From Spodoptera frugiperda (Eukaryota > Arthropoda > Insecta > Lepidoptera > Noctuidae): a DNA stretch of 64,000 bases. The stretch covers positions 9,087,788-9,151,787 of the forward strand of contig NC_064217.1 in the NCBI RefSeq assembly GCF_023101765.2, written 5' to 3'. This document shows, in pieces, positions 1-12,590 of the stretch (position 1 is the first letter of the stretch; every line of letters starts with the position of its first letter). The position numbers and the translations under genes were made by a program. The notes beneath the pieces were generated by a model. The model worked only from the letters and a program-made list of their open reading frames with translations, did not search any database and had not been told where the DNA came from.

Positions 1-1086
1 TATTTATTTGTTATATGTTTGCCATATAGGTATGGCTTGAGAAAATACTTTTGTAGCTTAACCTTTGTATTATTCAAGGCCAAATAAACTATAGGAAAAA
101 GAATAATATTATTTTTCTACATTTTTCTAAAAGGAAAAATGTAATCCAAATTTTAAAGATTTGTCGGTACTTTTCGATATCATCGTCTTATCAGCCACAA
201 TCAAGACGGCCCATGCTGTAATTAAGCCCGGCTCCTTGAAGCCTATAATACTAACATTACTCAAACCTTTAAGTATTACTCTAGAGTCAAAATAACACAA
301 CTCCAACGCATTAAAAAAGCAAAACAATCAACAATGCCCTTTCACCTGTACTTCTAAATTTAAATATTCAACAAAAAACTTTTTTTTTATAATTCCAATT
401 TTGTAAACAAAAGCGTATTGGTAATTCTAAAGGCAGTAATACACTGGAGAGTGACCCGCCAGAGGGCGGTAGGTAGCGGTCAATACCTCGTGCCTGCCTC
501 TGCCACCCGCCAATGAGGGTACGCTGATTTCGTGATTAGATTAAAAAAAAGAATGATTTCGAATTTCAAATATAAATGTTTGGACTTTTGATGTCAAGTG
601 TTGTTTTTTTTTCTTTTGTTGTTTTTTTTATTATGACATTTTTTTTTCTATTTTTTTTTATTTGTTATAAATGATAACTGTTTTTATTTATTTATACATT
701 TAAGCCCAATGAGTATTGTTTACCTTTAAGTTTTTTATGGCATATTTGCAACTTTGAAACACATTACCTACTTTAGATATAAAATTTTATAAGTCAAGTT
801 TTGCCATAACATAATTTCCACGGTGACCTAGTAGGCAATGATTTATTCGTTGTTATTTTTTATTTACACATAAAAAGTGATGAGCGCCATAGGTCTACGC
901 TAATAGTCACTGAGCATTGTTCAACATTACAATAATATTCAAGGTGAAGGTTTTATACGTATTTGAAACGATTGCTAGTTGCCTACTTTTTGTGTCCTGA
1001 TTTGTAATTTGGACATGAGACATACGAAATATACAATCAGGTTAGTTTAAAAATAATGCTAGCAAATCAGAAGTTTAACTTATTTA
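1..1086. other. No gene recognised; AT-rich flank
   Basis: AT-rich DNA with poly-T runs at 598-660. Short open frames are unsupported. Confidence 0.5.
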
Positions 1087-1650
1087 TTGTTCTTACATCT
1101 AGACACACGGCAGTGTGTCCGCCAAGTTCGAGCAAAAAAACCGACACACCGGCCGGCCGTGGGTTATATTACACGAACCATTTCGGGCCAAGTTCGACCC
1201 ACCTATAACTCAAAATCTATTTTATCTACGCATATGAAATTTCTAGTATCTGTCGAGATCTACTTACTTATCTAAAATACAAAATTTCATTAATGTACCT
1301 ATTGTAGATCTTGAGATATTGACGTCAGAAAATCGCTATTTTTACTATACACTCACTGACTGACTCACTCACTCATCAACAACCTAGACCACTTCCAATG
1401 GTCGTATTGACTTGAAATTTGGCATGGAGGTAGGTCTTTAGGTCAAGGTAAAGGAAAAAATCTGAAAATGGCCAAGTGTGAGTCGGTTTTAAAAATAATG
1501 AAGGTGTAAATTCATACCCCTAAGGAACTAAAACAAAAAAATTATCTATATCTTCCAATGGTCGTACCGACCTAAAATTCGTTACGAAGGTTTGTATTTA
1601 GTCAAAGTAAAGTAAAATAAGAAAAAAAGAAAATAAACCTAACAAAAATA
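1087..1650. repeat. Repeat-derived segment with internal direct repeats
   Basis: The unit beginning CTTCCAATGGTCGTA occurs at about 1393 and about 1553, each followed by similar sequence for about 60 bp, and a third degraded version (CTTCAAATGGTC) lies at 2023 beyond the inverted repeat. GCCAAGTTCGA occurs at about 1121, 1188 and inside the inverted-repeat arm. An ACTG/ACTC short repeat is at 1351-1377. The whole 1.1-2.05 kb block is probably one composite repeat element. No coding content is recognised. Confidence 0.55.
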
Positions 1651-2001
1651 AATGAAATCCCACCCAAAACATAAATGTGAAAGGCTGCCAAGTTCGATAA
1701 TATTAGAATGCTTCGCCTATAAAAGAAGTGAGATCTAAATAAGTACCAAGTTCCATACACAGACCTCAGTTAAAAATGATATAACTTTAGTTTTAACAGA
1801 AAATTATATACTTGACTCATTGCGTTTAGTAGGTTTATAACAAAGTATGTGAAAACTTGCCAACTTGTTATATCATTTTTAACTGAGGTCTGTGTATGGA
1901 ACTTGGTACTTATTTAGATCTCACTTCTTTTATAGGCGAAGCATTCCAATATTATCGAACTTGGCAGCCTTTCACATTTATGTTTTGGGTGGGATTACAT
2001 T
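1651..2001. repeat. Near-perfect 135-bp inverted repeat with 81-bp spacer
   Basis: The arm at 1651-1785 is the reverse complement of 1867-2001. Reading across by eye I count two mismatches in 135 bp. The spacer is 1786-1866. The arms contain CTGCCAAGTTCGATAAT and GACCTCAGTTAAAAATG. Such a structure is a fold-back element or a recent inverted duplication; transcribed, it would make a long dsRNA hairpin. Confidence 0.9.
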
Positions 2002-2049
2002 TTCAGAAAAAAAATAACCACTTCAAATGGTCAAATTAGTTCCATAAAA

Positions 2050-3518
2050 AAAAACTACAGAAAAACGTATTGTCACAACACTTACAGAAAAAAAAAACAA
2101 TACAACTTCAATAGTCCTGATTCTGTTTTCAAAACACCCCATATTCCGAAAAAAAAAAAAAACATTAAAAAGTAAAGGGTAGCGATGGTATCGTTTAGAG
2201 GCTATCGCCCACACAATGTGGCACGGGCCCACCGATTGTTGGCGACCCCTGCCATTGTCTAACAGGGCTTTTGTTTTTACGAGTAGCCCGCCTGATAAGA
2301 AAAATATATATATTGAATAAAAAAATGTTTTTGATACCTGCGGGGTAGGTGTGTTTTTCTATATTTGCTGTGATAAGAATTGAATATGAAATTTCACCTG
2401 TCTTTTTTTTAATGGTAGGTACATATGTAAATAGATGCAGGTGTATCTATGTATGATAAATTTGATTCACTTGGCTTTAATAGGGCGTCTAGCTTTGCAC
2501 CATAGGGACTCCGGAGCAAGTCTAATTAGAGAAGTCGGTGCCCCTTATCGGCCCTGAAGGTAACCACACTCTCTGGTCTTTCTCCACAAAAAGCTAGGTG
2601 CATTTTGAAGGTTTCACTCTGTCAAATAAAGGCTTCGATAGCTGAAAACATAAATAAATCTTCATAAGTAGGTATGCCAAATAAACCAAAGATTGAGAAA
2701 GCCTGCTCTACATACTATAAATCAATAATTAGCGTAGTACCACGCTAAGATCGGCACTTAACTGTACATAAATTATTCTAGAAGCTTCTACGCTATAACG
2801 AATTACTCTATTATTGCTTGTGAGAGCCTAACTAATACTACTTGACATGACGCGGTTAAGTAATGCCCTATAGATTTTAAGATTTTCACAAAAACACATG
2901 TTAAAAATGACTATCGGTCAATATAGACCATGTAGGCGGTTAAAGTGTTAAAGCTTTCTTAATTTTTTCTCAGATATGTTTTAAAGATTTATTAGCTGTG
3001 CGAGGAAGATGCGCAATCTTCCTAGAATAGCTACATAGCTTAGTATCGGTGGAAACAGTCACAAAGTTTCAGAGCTTAGCTATTACATCTTCATAGCATA
3101 ACTACATAGCACATTTCTGGTAGAAAAGCATCATAATAGTTGCTAAGGTTGCTAAATTCGACAACTATCATTTCTACACAGTAGTTATTAAATCACGATC
3201 ACCAACATTCACCAACCATTGAAATTTTCAAAAAGTCAAGCAATGCTAGTAGCCAGATGCCTATCAAGCTAAACAAAGGTCTAATGGGCCTTTGAACAAA
3301 TATCGAACTGAATAGTAAGTCATCGCTGCATCGGTGAGATTGCGGAGCTCTAAACAATACTTGTGGTACTCACATAAATTGAGCTAGGATAAGCATTTAG
3401 CTTGAGTATAATACTACGTTAAACCGCTGGTTTGGTTTCTGTTGTTCATTTAAAATTAGTGAAAGAAAAATGTTTAGTTTTATATGTATACATTCCTCAT
3501 TTCTTTAGTTTAGTTTAG
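2050..3518. other. No gene recognised
   Basis: AT-rich sequence. GC-richer patches at 2205-2300 and 2480-2610 look like old repeat fragments, but I cannot name them. Confidence 0.4.
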
Positions 3519-3714
3519 CGACACGCTCCAGCTTCGCATGCGTGAAATAGTGATATATTATCCACGTATTATACATAAAAACCTTCCTCTTGAATCACTA
3601 TATCTATGTATTAAAAAACCGCACCAAAATCCGTTGCGTAGTTTTAAAGATTTAAGCATACAAAGGGATAATATAGGGACAGAGAAAGCGACTTTGTTTT
3701 ATACTATGTAGTGG
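3519..3714 (+). mobile_element. 3' terminal fragment of an RTE-like LINE
   Basis: The segment contains ACCTTCCTCTTGAATCACTA, AAATCCGTTGCGTAGTTTT and GCGACTTTGTTTTATACTAT and ends ATGTAGTG, a tail I recognise as common in moth genomes and associated with RTE-type retrotransposons. No coding sequence remains. The family name is from memory. Confidence 0.6.
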
Positions 3715-4854
3715 CAAGCAAAAACGTAAAGGTTTTTTTGGAAGAAGAAATTATATACTGCACAATACCTCGCATTTAGGAGACATTAATTTTGCAAAAC
3801 GATAAAAGTGCATAAAGTCGTATTTATTGATGTTGCTTACATTAAAGAAGTAACAATGTCTTGTCCAAAACATTTGTAAATATTGCATGTCATTAATCTA
3901 TACTTGTTATTGTTGTTAACTTCCGTAAATACTAAATAATTGACCTTCGAAATCATATTTACTTTTATTCAAACAAATACTATTAAGTATAATGGAAATA
4001 TTATTACAAACGATTGCCAATAGTGACTATTGAAAAATTGTTACGATTGAGTAACACGATAATGTTCTTAAAGACCTTGATAATTGTTTGTTACTATGTA
4101 TTAGGATACTAACAAATAAGATTTAATAGATAGATATGATGCAGTATGGTATGGCAATATCTAATTCTTTGGCTTTAAATCTTTTTCGCGTCCAATTTCC
4201 ATAAGTACTAAATACGAGTAGATTAATGGAAGAAGATACTAGCTTTTAAAACGTAAAAAATACTTATAGAATCTAAAAGACGCCAGACATAGGAAAGTGA
4301 AAATAAAAGATTTATTATACAATAAATGTTAAATATTTTGTAGTATGCACTTCAAGTAGCTTGTATTTACTCAGAACAAAAAAAAAAGAAGAAACTAAAT
4401 ATTGATTCAGTATCCTGAACAAATCCACACATTTTATCTGAATCAACAGACAAACAAACTTCAAAACAATAAAAGCTTAACAGTCTACCATAGAAATCCA
4501 CTCATAGGTACAGTTGGCTCCTTATTAACAAACTCAAGTTATTGAGTGTCGCAATACAACTGATGAGTAATCGTGTGAGAATATTCCGAAGCTCGTGGCG
4601 TGGGTGTGAGTACGTTTGCTTTGCATAGCTTACATCATGACTCGGTTACTTGGCTAATGACTTTTTAAATGAACACCTTGCCCTACATTTAATTTTAGTC
4701 CTGTGTTGGTTTTAGTGATTAAGTCTTGTGTAAGGTGAGGAGGTGTCGTCCTTTTTGTATCAGTGTATGTTTGTTCTTCAACAAGTGCTTATAGCTTTTG
4801 GAATTCTTACAGAAATAAGTACGTAAGGACATGATTATAAGAAGTACGAAAAAC

Positions 4855-5055
4855 AAGACCTCACAGAAAACTGACGTGAAACAACGCTTGCGATGTGTTT
4901 CGTTGCGTGAGTGATTCCTCAACAACTTTTAAATTTATAACCCCCAAAAGGAAACGCACTCGTATTGCTTTCGTGTTTGGGTGTCCATGGGCGGTGATGA
5001 TTGCTTTTACTATCAGGTGATCCGTCTGCTCATTCACTAGCTTTTACCATGAAAA
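4855..5055 (-). repeat. Interspersed MITE-like repeat, minus-strand copy
   Basis: Read on the minus strand it contains GGATCACCTGATAGTAAAAG, CCATGGACACCC, TTTGGGGGTTA and GTTGTTTCACGTCAGTTTTC. The same modules occur in the plus-strand copy at 50432-50690, so the two are members of one family. It is non-coding. Confidence 0.7.
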
Positions 5056-6639
5056 AGAAAAGAGCTTTGAACTAATGTTTTCTCTTGTATAGCTAATACA
5101 TTTGTGCAAATCTGAATCACAGTACCTCCTTTTTTTGAAGTCGGTAAAAGATAAAATCTAATTAAAATAACAACAATGATGTTTGTTTTAGTGCAGTCAT
5201 CAATTAGACGCTAATAACGGTTCAGTTAACCTCTGCCAATGAGGTTGGCAATTATCAACCTGTCACCATACGTTGCAATATATAGCCTTGAACTAAATGG
5301 TTGACTATATATCAAATTATATTTAAGAAGGGATTATGGTGAGTATGATTTATATTAAGTTCTTTTATAAACCAATGTTAGTACCTACTAATCGCCTAAT
5401 TGTTTAGAATCAAGCCGAGAAAAGTATGTTGAAACGACATTAATTTGTTTGTCGATATTAATTTGTCAATACTCAAAATAAAATTACTGAGGTATAAATT
5501 GCAATAATTTGTGGTATGGTAAGTTATGTATATTAGACCCATAATGTATTTTATGCCTATTTTATCGGTATACAACATCCCTTTCCAGATTTCTTGTTAT
5601 TTTAGAAAATTTTCTGTATTTAGTCCCTAAAGACTATCGTTTCAATATGAATGATCGTGAAACATTAAACTTTAAAATTCACCGTTACCCATGAGGTGAC
5701 AAAACAAATCATAAGAGAAGGGGTGTGATGACCTAGGTCGTCTAAAACCTATAATTTCTGAAATACCACAACAAAATACCGCCGATTTAATCATAAAGGA
5801 GATATTTAATGTTAAAATAATTCAATCTATACGTTTTGACTCTAAAGGTACGGGTGACATTTGATTGTAGATAACCTTTGGCTTTCTCAATTGTCAAAGT
5901 ATTTATTGAAATAAAATACGTACTTATAGTAAATATCTTATATTACATAGTAATCTTGGGGAGGAGATGAATGAAGAGGTTTGTAAATAGTTATTTTAAA
6001 TTAGCTGCCTAGCTTGTTAGTGCTTGTCCAGATTTGAATTACTTATCGGTAATTTAGAAATGAACAATTTGTATGACACCAACTTAGAGTCCATTTTCGT
6101 TAAGCTGAAAAATTGTGATCTTAAGAAATAAACTACACCTAGTTGTCTAATGTCTTTTGTGAGACATACTAAATTAATTATTATGTTTTTTAGCATTCTG
6201 ACATAACTATTTGACGATAAACTCGACTAGTTTCAAGTCATGCTAGAGGCTCATATTCAGCAGCATTCCACGACCCCCGAAGTGGTGACGTTCACGCTGC
6301 TACTGTTGGTCGTCAAAAAGTTAAGTCAGTAAGCCAAAAAATTTAAATGCAGTTTCTTAAAGATATCTCCAATTAGGGATACTAAAAAGCCTTATATTTA
6401 AAGCACAAACTTTCATGACAGATGTAACTAATTTGATTCAAGCCAAGCTAATTACGGGTGTACGCACAAAGGTCATTGAGGTAACTCTCCAGATGGATGC
6501 GACGCCTCCTCTCGATTTATTGTCACGTTGGCGGGCCTTGCATTTAGTACCAACTACTAGCTACCGACTATTTAGATAGTGCAACGAGGTTTAGTGATGG
6601 GAACTACATCGATAAAATTTGTCTTTTTTATATATATAT

Positions 6640-6752
6640 TTAATGGGTCGACGTTTAGCCGCTATCTCGCCTGGTGGTAAATGATGATGCGGCCTACGAT
6701 GGAGCACGTCTGCCCATGAGCAACCTATTCACTCGGGCCTTGAAGACACAGT
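6640..6752 (+). repeat. Interspersed repeat remnant
   Basis: It contains ATGGGTCGACGTTTAGCCGC, TATCTCGCCTGGTGGTAAAT and GATGATGCGGCCTACGATGG, a string I recognise as a common lepidopteran interspersed repeat. It is preceded by a TA-rich run at 6630. No coding capacity. Confidence 0.5.
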
Positions 6753-7126
6753 TTAGAGTAGTCTAGTTACTTTATATATAATTCTCGTGAAAATCTTTTC
6801 TGGATGACGACACTTAATAAATACATAAATCCCTATATGTATTTAATAATTATGGATTAATTGCAATTTTTATGATAAAAAAATAATTAGACAACATCGA
6901 ACGATTTTTTAATCCCTTGTCGTAGATATATTAATTACAATTTAAAAAATCATAACACCAATTGGTTAATTGTTATTTTCATCATGTTAATAGGTAAGTC
7001 AGTTTCATTAAGGTTATCATAGAATTAAAATCGAAACATATTGCAATTAATCCGTACATGGGGACTTTTGAAACGTCACAATAGAGCTGTCTGTCAATTT
7101 GTCTTGGTGAAACTAGTTACTCGTTC

Positions 7127-7240
7127 TAAAAAGGTTGGCAACGCACTTGTGACTCCTCTGGTGTTGAAGATATCCATAGGCGGCGCTGATCGCTTACCAG
7201 CAGATCTGCCTGCGTTTTTGTCCCATATTCTACAAAGATG
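7127..7240 (-). repeat. Interspersed MITE-like repeat, minus-strand fragment
   Basis: On the plus strand it reads AAAGGTTGGCAACGCACTTG, then GACTCCTCTGGTGTTG, GGCGGCGCTGATCGCTTACC and ends near TCCCATATTC. It shares the module order with the copies at 4855, 12811 and 50432. The short open frames here come from this repeat. Confidence 0.65.
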
Positions 7241-7560
7241 CAGATGTATAGTCAGATTATATCGATAAAACACTAACAAGAACATCACTAGAACGCAAAC
7301 CCGTTGACTTATTTGGCTCAGCACTTGATTAGGTGTATCGTAGGCGCGTTCCCACCTCGAGGTACACATTCATCCTAATTAGCTCCTAACATCGTTCATA
7401 AACAACGATATAACATAAGGACTGTCCCTAAATCACTTGTAATGTCCTCTGCTTAATATCATGTACCTAGAGGTGAAAATGTTATTCTCAAAATACGGTT
7501 GTGAAGAACATTTTTGTGGGCTATATAGCTTGTTGTAAGATTATCTTCTTATTAAATGGC

Positions 7561-7790
7561 TTACTTGACTTAATATCCTGTGTCCTTTTATTGGGACAGA
7601 GTGTATCCAATGAAGTTCTCCATCGTAATCTGTCTTGAGCTTCACGCTTCACCTCGCTTCACGACATCCCGCCTTCCGCGCCAAGTTAGCAAAGACGGCC
7701 ACGGGGCGAGAGAATTCCAGTCCATGTCTTGTTTGGGTATGCGATCGGGACTACTTCGGAGCGTTTGTCCTATTCATCCCCATGAAACTA
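7561..7790 (-). mobile_element. Decayed LINE-like coding remnant
   Basis: On the minus strand 7654-7562 reads EVKREAQDRLRWRTSLDTL then CPNKRTQDIK, resembling the C-terminal end of RTE/BovB-type retrotransposon ORFs (a run of the type DR-RWR--V--LC). Upstream of it (7790-7655) the frame is broken by a stop and apparent shifts. The region is GC-richer than its surroundings. The assignment is by impression. Confidence 0.35.
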
Positions 7791-8313
7791 GGAACTAGGA
7801 TCTAGGAGATCAGGATGAAACTAGGGTCTGCACATCCACGTTTGTAGCACTTTGTGATCAATCGATCAAACTATGGTCACAACCAAAATTAATATTAACC
7901 ACTCTTCTAAAAAAAAGACAATAGAAGTATCTCTATTAAGCTATCTAAAAATAAACAAAAACAAATACTCTTACGAAGTGTTTACAAAATCAAGATGTAA
8001 ACACAACACAAGTTTACCTTCTTACAAGAATATCACCCTCATTTCCAAGAGACTTTAAAGCCACTGCAGAAAAATACACAAGCTTTTGGACTTCACACCT
8101 CATCATAAAAAGTAAATTTTAAAAATAAATGGATACCCGTAGGTGCTAAATTTAGAGAAGCGCCCAATAAGTGGGTTGTGGCTCGGCCAGACCAGAAATA
8201 GTCTGGTGTTAGGGTGGGTCGCGGTTCAAACTCTTAATTCAAGACGGTCATGCGTTGAAGAGTGTGTTGTGACAGGACAAACAAATATTTTTTATGATAT
8301 AGGTGGCGCGGGT

Positions 8314-8316
<3 letters not shown>

Positions 8317-8346
<30 letters not shown>
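8317..8346 (+). repeat. (AG)15 microsatellite
   Basis: An uninterrupted AG dinucleotide tract of 30 bp. A short open frame reads through it as Arg-Glu repeats; that is not a gene. Confidence 0.95.
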
Positions 8347-8351
<5 letters not shown>

Positions 8352-8566
8352 ATTGTTCCATGTAGTATTGGTAAGTAACAGAGTCAGTGCAGAGCCTGTG
8401 GACTAATGTGATGTGAATGATAAGGCGTTATTCCTTGATTTATGCATAGCATTGCTGCAATTCTATATTTTGATAGGAAATAAATGTTAAAACAGAAGTA
8501 ATCATAGTCCCTACCCAATCCCTAATGGAGAATAGGGAGAGATACACACTAACAATAATACACATC

Positions 8567-8840
8567 AACTTTTCTTCAGTTAGGTTATTACTCCGAGAAA
8601 ACTTTAAGTAATCATAAATAACACAAAAAAATCATAACTTACACATTTTTTTTTAACAAAAACAATAAGAAATTTTCATTCTGGTTTAAGAAGTGTATCA
8701 TTTTATTAACACTATTTCTCTTAGTAAGTAATTTAATAATCAAATCAACATTAAGTTTTCTAGCTAAACCTTTCAATTTACTTTAAACAAAGTTACCGAA
8801 ATCCTTCAGCCTGAACAAACTGTCCGACACACGTGTTTCA
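8567..8840 (+). repeat. Direct duplication, copy 1 of 2 (partner at 10725-11003)
   Basis: The segment runs from AACTTTTCTTCAGTTAGG to ACACGTGTTTCA and aligns collinearly with 10725-11003. Shared stretches include AGTAAGTAATTTAA, ATTAAGTTTTCTAGCTAAAC and CAACTGTCC/AAACTGTCC. Similarity is high in the right two thirds and weaker on the left. Confidence 0.75.
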
Positions 8841-9852
8841 AAAATATGCCCTTGAAAAGGGACCCGGCCCCAATCTATTTTAAAACAGGCCCCCAAGAAG
8901 GCACAGTTGCAATGAACACGTTAATTTATGACAATCTTAGATTCATATTTTTCTATACAGATATTATTTAGATTCTTAGGGATGAAAATAGAATATTAAG
9001 AAAGACAGTATATCATAATTGATTCTAGGTTTTATATTGAAGTGTTATTAATAAACTGTTATTTAATTATTTATTAAGTCACAGGTCAACAACTTATTAC
9101 TAAATTATCATATTTGAAAAAGTCATATTTTAAAGCTACACACTTACTTGTTTCTAAATAATAATATGAGCTAATTATGAGATCTGAATTACTACTGAGT
9201 TTTGGTCAAAAGTCAAAGTATTTTTTTCAATTAATCTTTAATTAGGCATTGTCCGTCTGTCTGTCTGTGAAGCTAGGTGCTCATTCCAAAGTGTATCTTC
9301 GAATGGAAAAGAACGAGTAAGAAACTGCATCATTACTCTTTTCAAAAATAACAGTGACTTTTAAAACTTAAAAGGGATGCCAGAGGTATTTATGAAATGT
9401 GAGTAATTTTCAATCATATATCTATGGTGTTTCGCTTATAAGCTGACAAGCTTATACTCAAAAAAGTAACAATAAAATCAAGAAATGCAAAACTGCATCT
9501 TCATTTCTCCAAATTCAAACATTACCATACATTTCACAGAGTCGCATGCATCGACAAACTAACAAAAAAATAAGCTTGTCAACACAAAATAGAACTCGAT
9601 ACATTGGTATAACGTTACGTGTCTCAAATTGAGCAATTTCACATATCCTGTCCCACATCTGTCTTAGAGGATGATAGAAAAAAAGTATCCGTTGAAATAT
9701 TCAATTATAGATTTTTACCCGGTTATTGGTACAGTCCAAATTTTAACTTTGAAGACTTTCAGAAAGAAATAGGTGTACTTACCTTTTCATAGGGTGACCT
9801 GATTATTGTACAATATTTATAGTACCTACCCCTAAGGACATCGCACCCGACT

Positions 9853-10011
9853 CAGAGCTGCGGACTGTCTAGCGGATTACCAGGGCTTCAGCTCGAAAAG
9901 CAGGATGAGGAACGGGATGGTTTTTAGTCAGTAAGACTCTGACACTCCTTCTCGCCACGCATAAGGTGGGAGAAGTCATTTGATGACTTCCACCTCCCAC
10001 CTCAAAAAAAG
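9853..10011 (+). repeat. GAGCTGCGGACT interspersed repeat, copy A
   Basis: Shared modules with copies at 50999 and 53549 are GAGCTGCGGAC, GCTCGAAAAG, GGTTTTTAGTCAGTAAG, TCTGACACTC and a final AAAAAAA after a C-rich stretch. All three copies lie on the plus strand. The family is non-coding and common in noctuids by my recollection. Confidence 0.75.
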
Positions 10012-10724
10012 GATCAACGCGCACATAAAAGGCACAGACACGTCAAGGCTGCAGTACGGTGCTTTGGAAATAATACATTCATAATAAATTAATGCATTCA
10101 TTATAGATTTCTCAATATATGTTTGCTTGTTTGGGTCAAAATTTATAATTGGCATTTAAGCCCCTTCTTTACTTCCGATCAACCTGATGTTTGGTACACA
10201 CACCTTATCTTGATTACCATACAATATAAACCCATTAAAACCGTTTAAAATAATAAATGCGTACGCACGAAGAAATAGCTACGTATTAATCTAAAGCGAA
10301 TTAGTTTAACATCAAACACTGAAATCTCTAATTTGATAAATGTCTATTTTTTATCGCAGATAAACGGTTTATCAAAGATAGTTCGGCATCATTTCATTTG
10401 TTGACACAAAAAATCTAGTTTGATTCGGTTTTTAATTATTAGTAAATCGTCATGTACAAGTACAGGCCGGACAGTACTAGATTTGATTATGGTAGCTATC
10501 TAAAAATGACCCGGTCTTTAGACTGAGTTTATCATAACTGTCCATTTTTAAAGGTAATTAATGTAACGTCACTAATACCAGTATTTCCCCGGTAATATCG
10601 TTTCCTACTAGTCGATTTATAATTTCTAAGTATTTAGGGTCAAACACCTAGTAATCTAAACTAGATTTTAATTAAGTCTTCTTATACGCGAATTTTTCTA
10701 TTTTATTGTGAAAATTGTTTCATA

Positions 10725-11003
10725 AACTTTTCATCAGTTAGGTATGTTCTTAGCCCAATGCAAACTTATAAGATTGCGTAAGTAACACCAACAATCAAAA
10801 CATACACAATGTCATTAACAAGAACAATATGGTATTTACATTCTCGTTTAAGAAGTGAATTCTTCTATTAACGATATTTCCCTTAGTAAGTAATTTAAGA
10901 ACCAAATCAAAATTAAGTTTTCTAGCTAAACCGTTCAATTTATACTCTAACCAGTGTTACCCTAATATTTCAGACCAAACAACTGTCCAACACATGTGTT
11001 TCA
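10725..11003 (+). repeat. Direct duplication, copy 2 of 2 (partner at 8567-8840)
   Basis: It is collinear with copy 1 and begins AACTTTTCATCAGTTAGG. It stops 26 bp before the 3' repeats of the LINE at 11029. It may be a local duplication or two members of an undescribed low-copy repeat. Confidence 0.75.
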
Positions 11004-11028
11004 ATTATTATTAGTTAATTATGATTTC

Positions 11029-12590
11029 AATTCTCAATTCTCAATTCTTTATTGCTTGCCATAATGTATTACAGGTTGTTAGTATATAGATATTAGTCAC
11101 AATTATGGACCCTGTCGGGCACAGCAAAATAATACCTAGTAGGAGAGAGGAGGAAGAGCACTGTGTTTATATTCTATGTATTATTAGTTAAGTAGTTAGT
11201 AATTTGGAGTTTTTTTATATATAATTATTATTTTGTTTATTTATTTCGTAATTTTCTTTATTTTATATTAGGTTTTCTAATGGGATGGTTTGTATTTTTT
11301 ATTTTTTAATATAAGTATGTATGTAGATTAGTAATAGTAGGTATATAGCTTTTATTTCTCATTTAGGTATTCGTTTATACTATAGTAACATTTGCTTATA
11401 AGGAAATCTTTTAGTTTATTGATAAAAATTGAATTTTTATTTAAATTTTTTATTTTTTCCGGTAGTTTATTGTATATTTTTATGGACATGACAAGAGTAC
11501 TATCAGAGTGCATTTTTATACGTGACGTTGGTAGATTTAGCCTATTTTTATGCCTTAAAGAAATTTTTGTTTGTATGTCCTCTCTTTTTGTAAATAATTC
11601 TGGGTACATACGCACAAACTTACAAATTTCAAATATATAGAGACAGGGTAGGGATAAGATTTTGAGTTCCTGAAAGTGAGGTTTGCAACTGTCGGTGTCT
11701 TCAATATTTACTAATATTCTAATTAGTTTTTTTTGCAGGGTAAATAGCGTGGGTGCGTCAGTACTGTTTCCCCATAGAATAACACCATATTTGAGCCAAG
11801 CGTAAGCATATGCGTAATATGTTGTTAGTGCAGTTTTAAGGTCTGTAGTTTTTTTTATTTCTCGGAGGGCGTAAGCAAATTTGGATAATTTTGATCTTAT
11901 TTTCTGGACGTGTGACTTCCAATTAATGTGTGTGTCAATGTTTAGGCCTAGTAGAGTGAATGTATCGACTATTTCCAATTCATTATTTCTAAATGTAAAG
12001 TTAATATTTAACGGTAGTTTTTGGCGAGGGTAAAATGGAATTATTTTGGTTTTGCTGAAGTTAATTTCTAAGTTATGATCTGTCATCCAATTTATTGTTG
12101 TATCTAATATGGAATTTAATTTATCATTTATGTTTGCATTATTTTCACACGACGTCAGTATAGATATGTCGTCTGCGAATAGAACACATGACTCGTTAAT
12201 ATTATTAGGAAGGTCATTTATATAAATTAGAAATAGGAAACATCCTATTACGCTTCCCTGTGGTATTGACGCGGAGATTTGGTTGTTGTCTGATCTAATT
12301 AATTCTATTTCATTTTTGTTGATATTGTAATGCTCTATTTCTACTATTTGTTCCCTGTGTTTTAAATAAGATACAAACCAGTCATGGCATTTACCGCGGA
12401 GTCCTACATTGTAAAGCTTTTTTAATAAGATGTCAAATTGCACTTTGTCGTATGCTTTCGTCATATCCAATAGAAGTCCTATCGCGTATTTTTTATCATT
12501 TAAGGTGTCCAGAGCTTTTTGTATGTATTTATAAACGGCCAAAATTGTAGAACGGTTTCTACGGAAACCGTTTTGGCAGTCATTAAATAT
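11029..12590 (-). mobile_element. 5'-truncated non-LTR retrotransposon (jockey/CR1-like LINE)
   Basis: A minus-strand element holds the reverse transcriptase frame at 11352-12590 and a short 3' UTR, with its 3' end at about 11029-11050 marked by tandem TCAATTC units (7-bp period as read on the plus strand). Terminal short tandem repeats instead of a poly-A tail are typical of CR1-related LINEs. The 5' end is abrupt at about 12590, where the frame begins inside the NGFRRNRST block and a stop lies just upstream. Endonuclease and ORF1 are missing. No clear target-site duplication was found. Confidence 0.8.
11352..12590 (-). pseudogene. Reverse transcriptase domain of a LINE, N-terminally truncated but otherwise open
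   Basis: The open frame is 412 codons with no frameshift. In order it shows QNGFRRNRST (fingers), AIGLLLDMTKAYDKV with the first catalytic Asp, SIPQGSVIGCFLFLIYINDL, and the VLFADD catalytic motif, followed by a LGLNIDTHINWKSHVQKI thumb-type segment and a C-terminal LINE tail. These are the canonical non-LTR RT blocks. The upstream ORF2 part (endonuclease) is absent, so the copy cannot mobilise itself. The intact frame implies a recent insertion. Family placement within jockey/CR1/Daphne-like clades is by impression. Confidence 0.8.

Noticed and set aside
8143..8406. 87-codon open frame through the AG microsatellite
   Set aside because: The Arg-Glu run is produced by the simple repeat.
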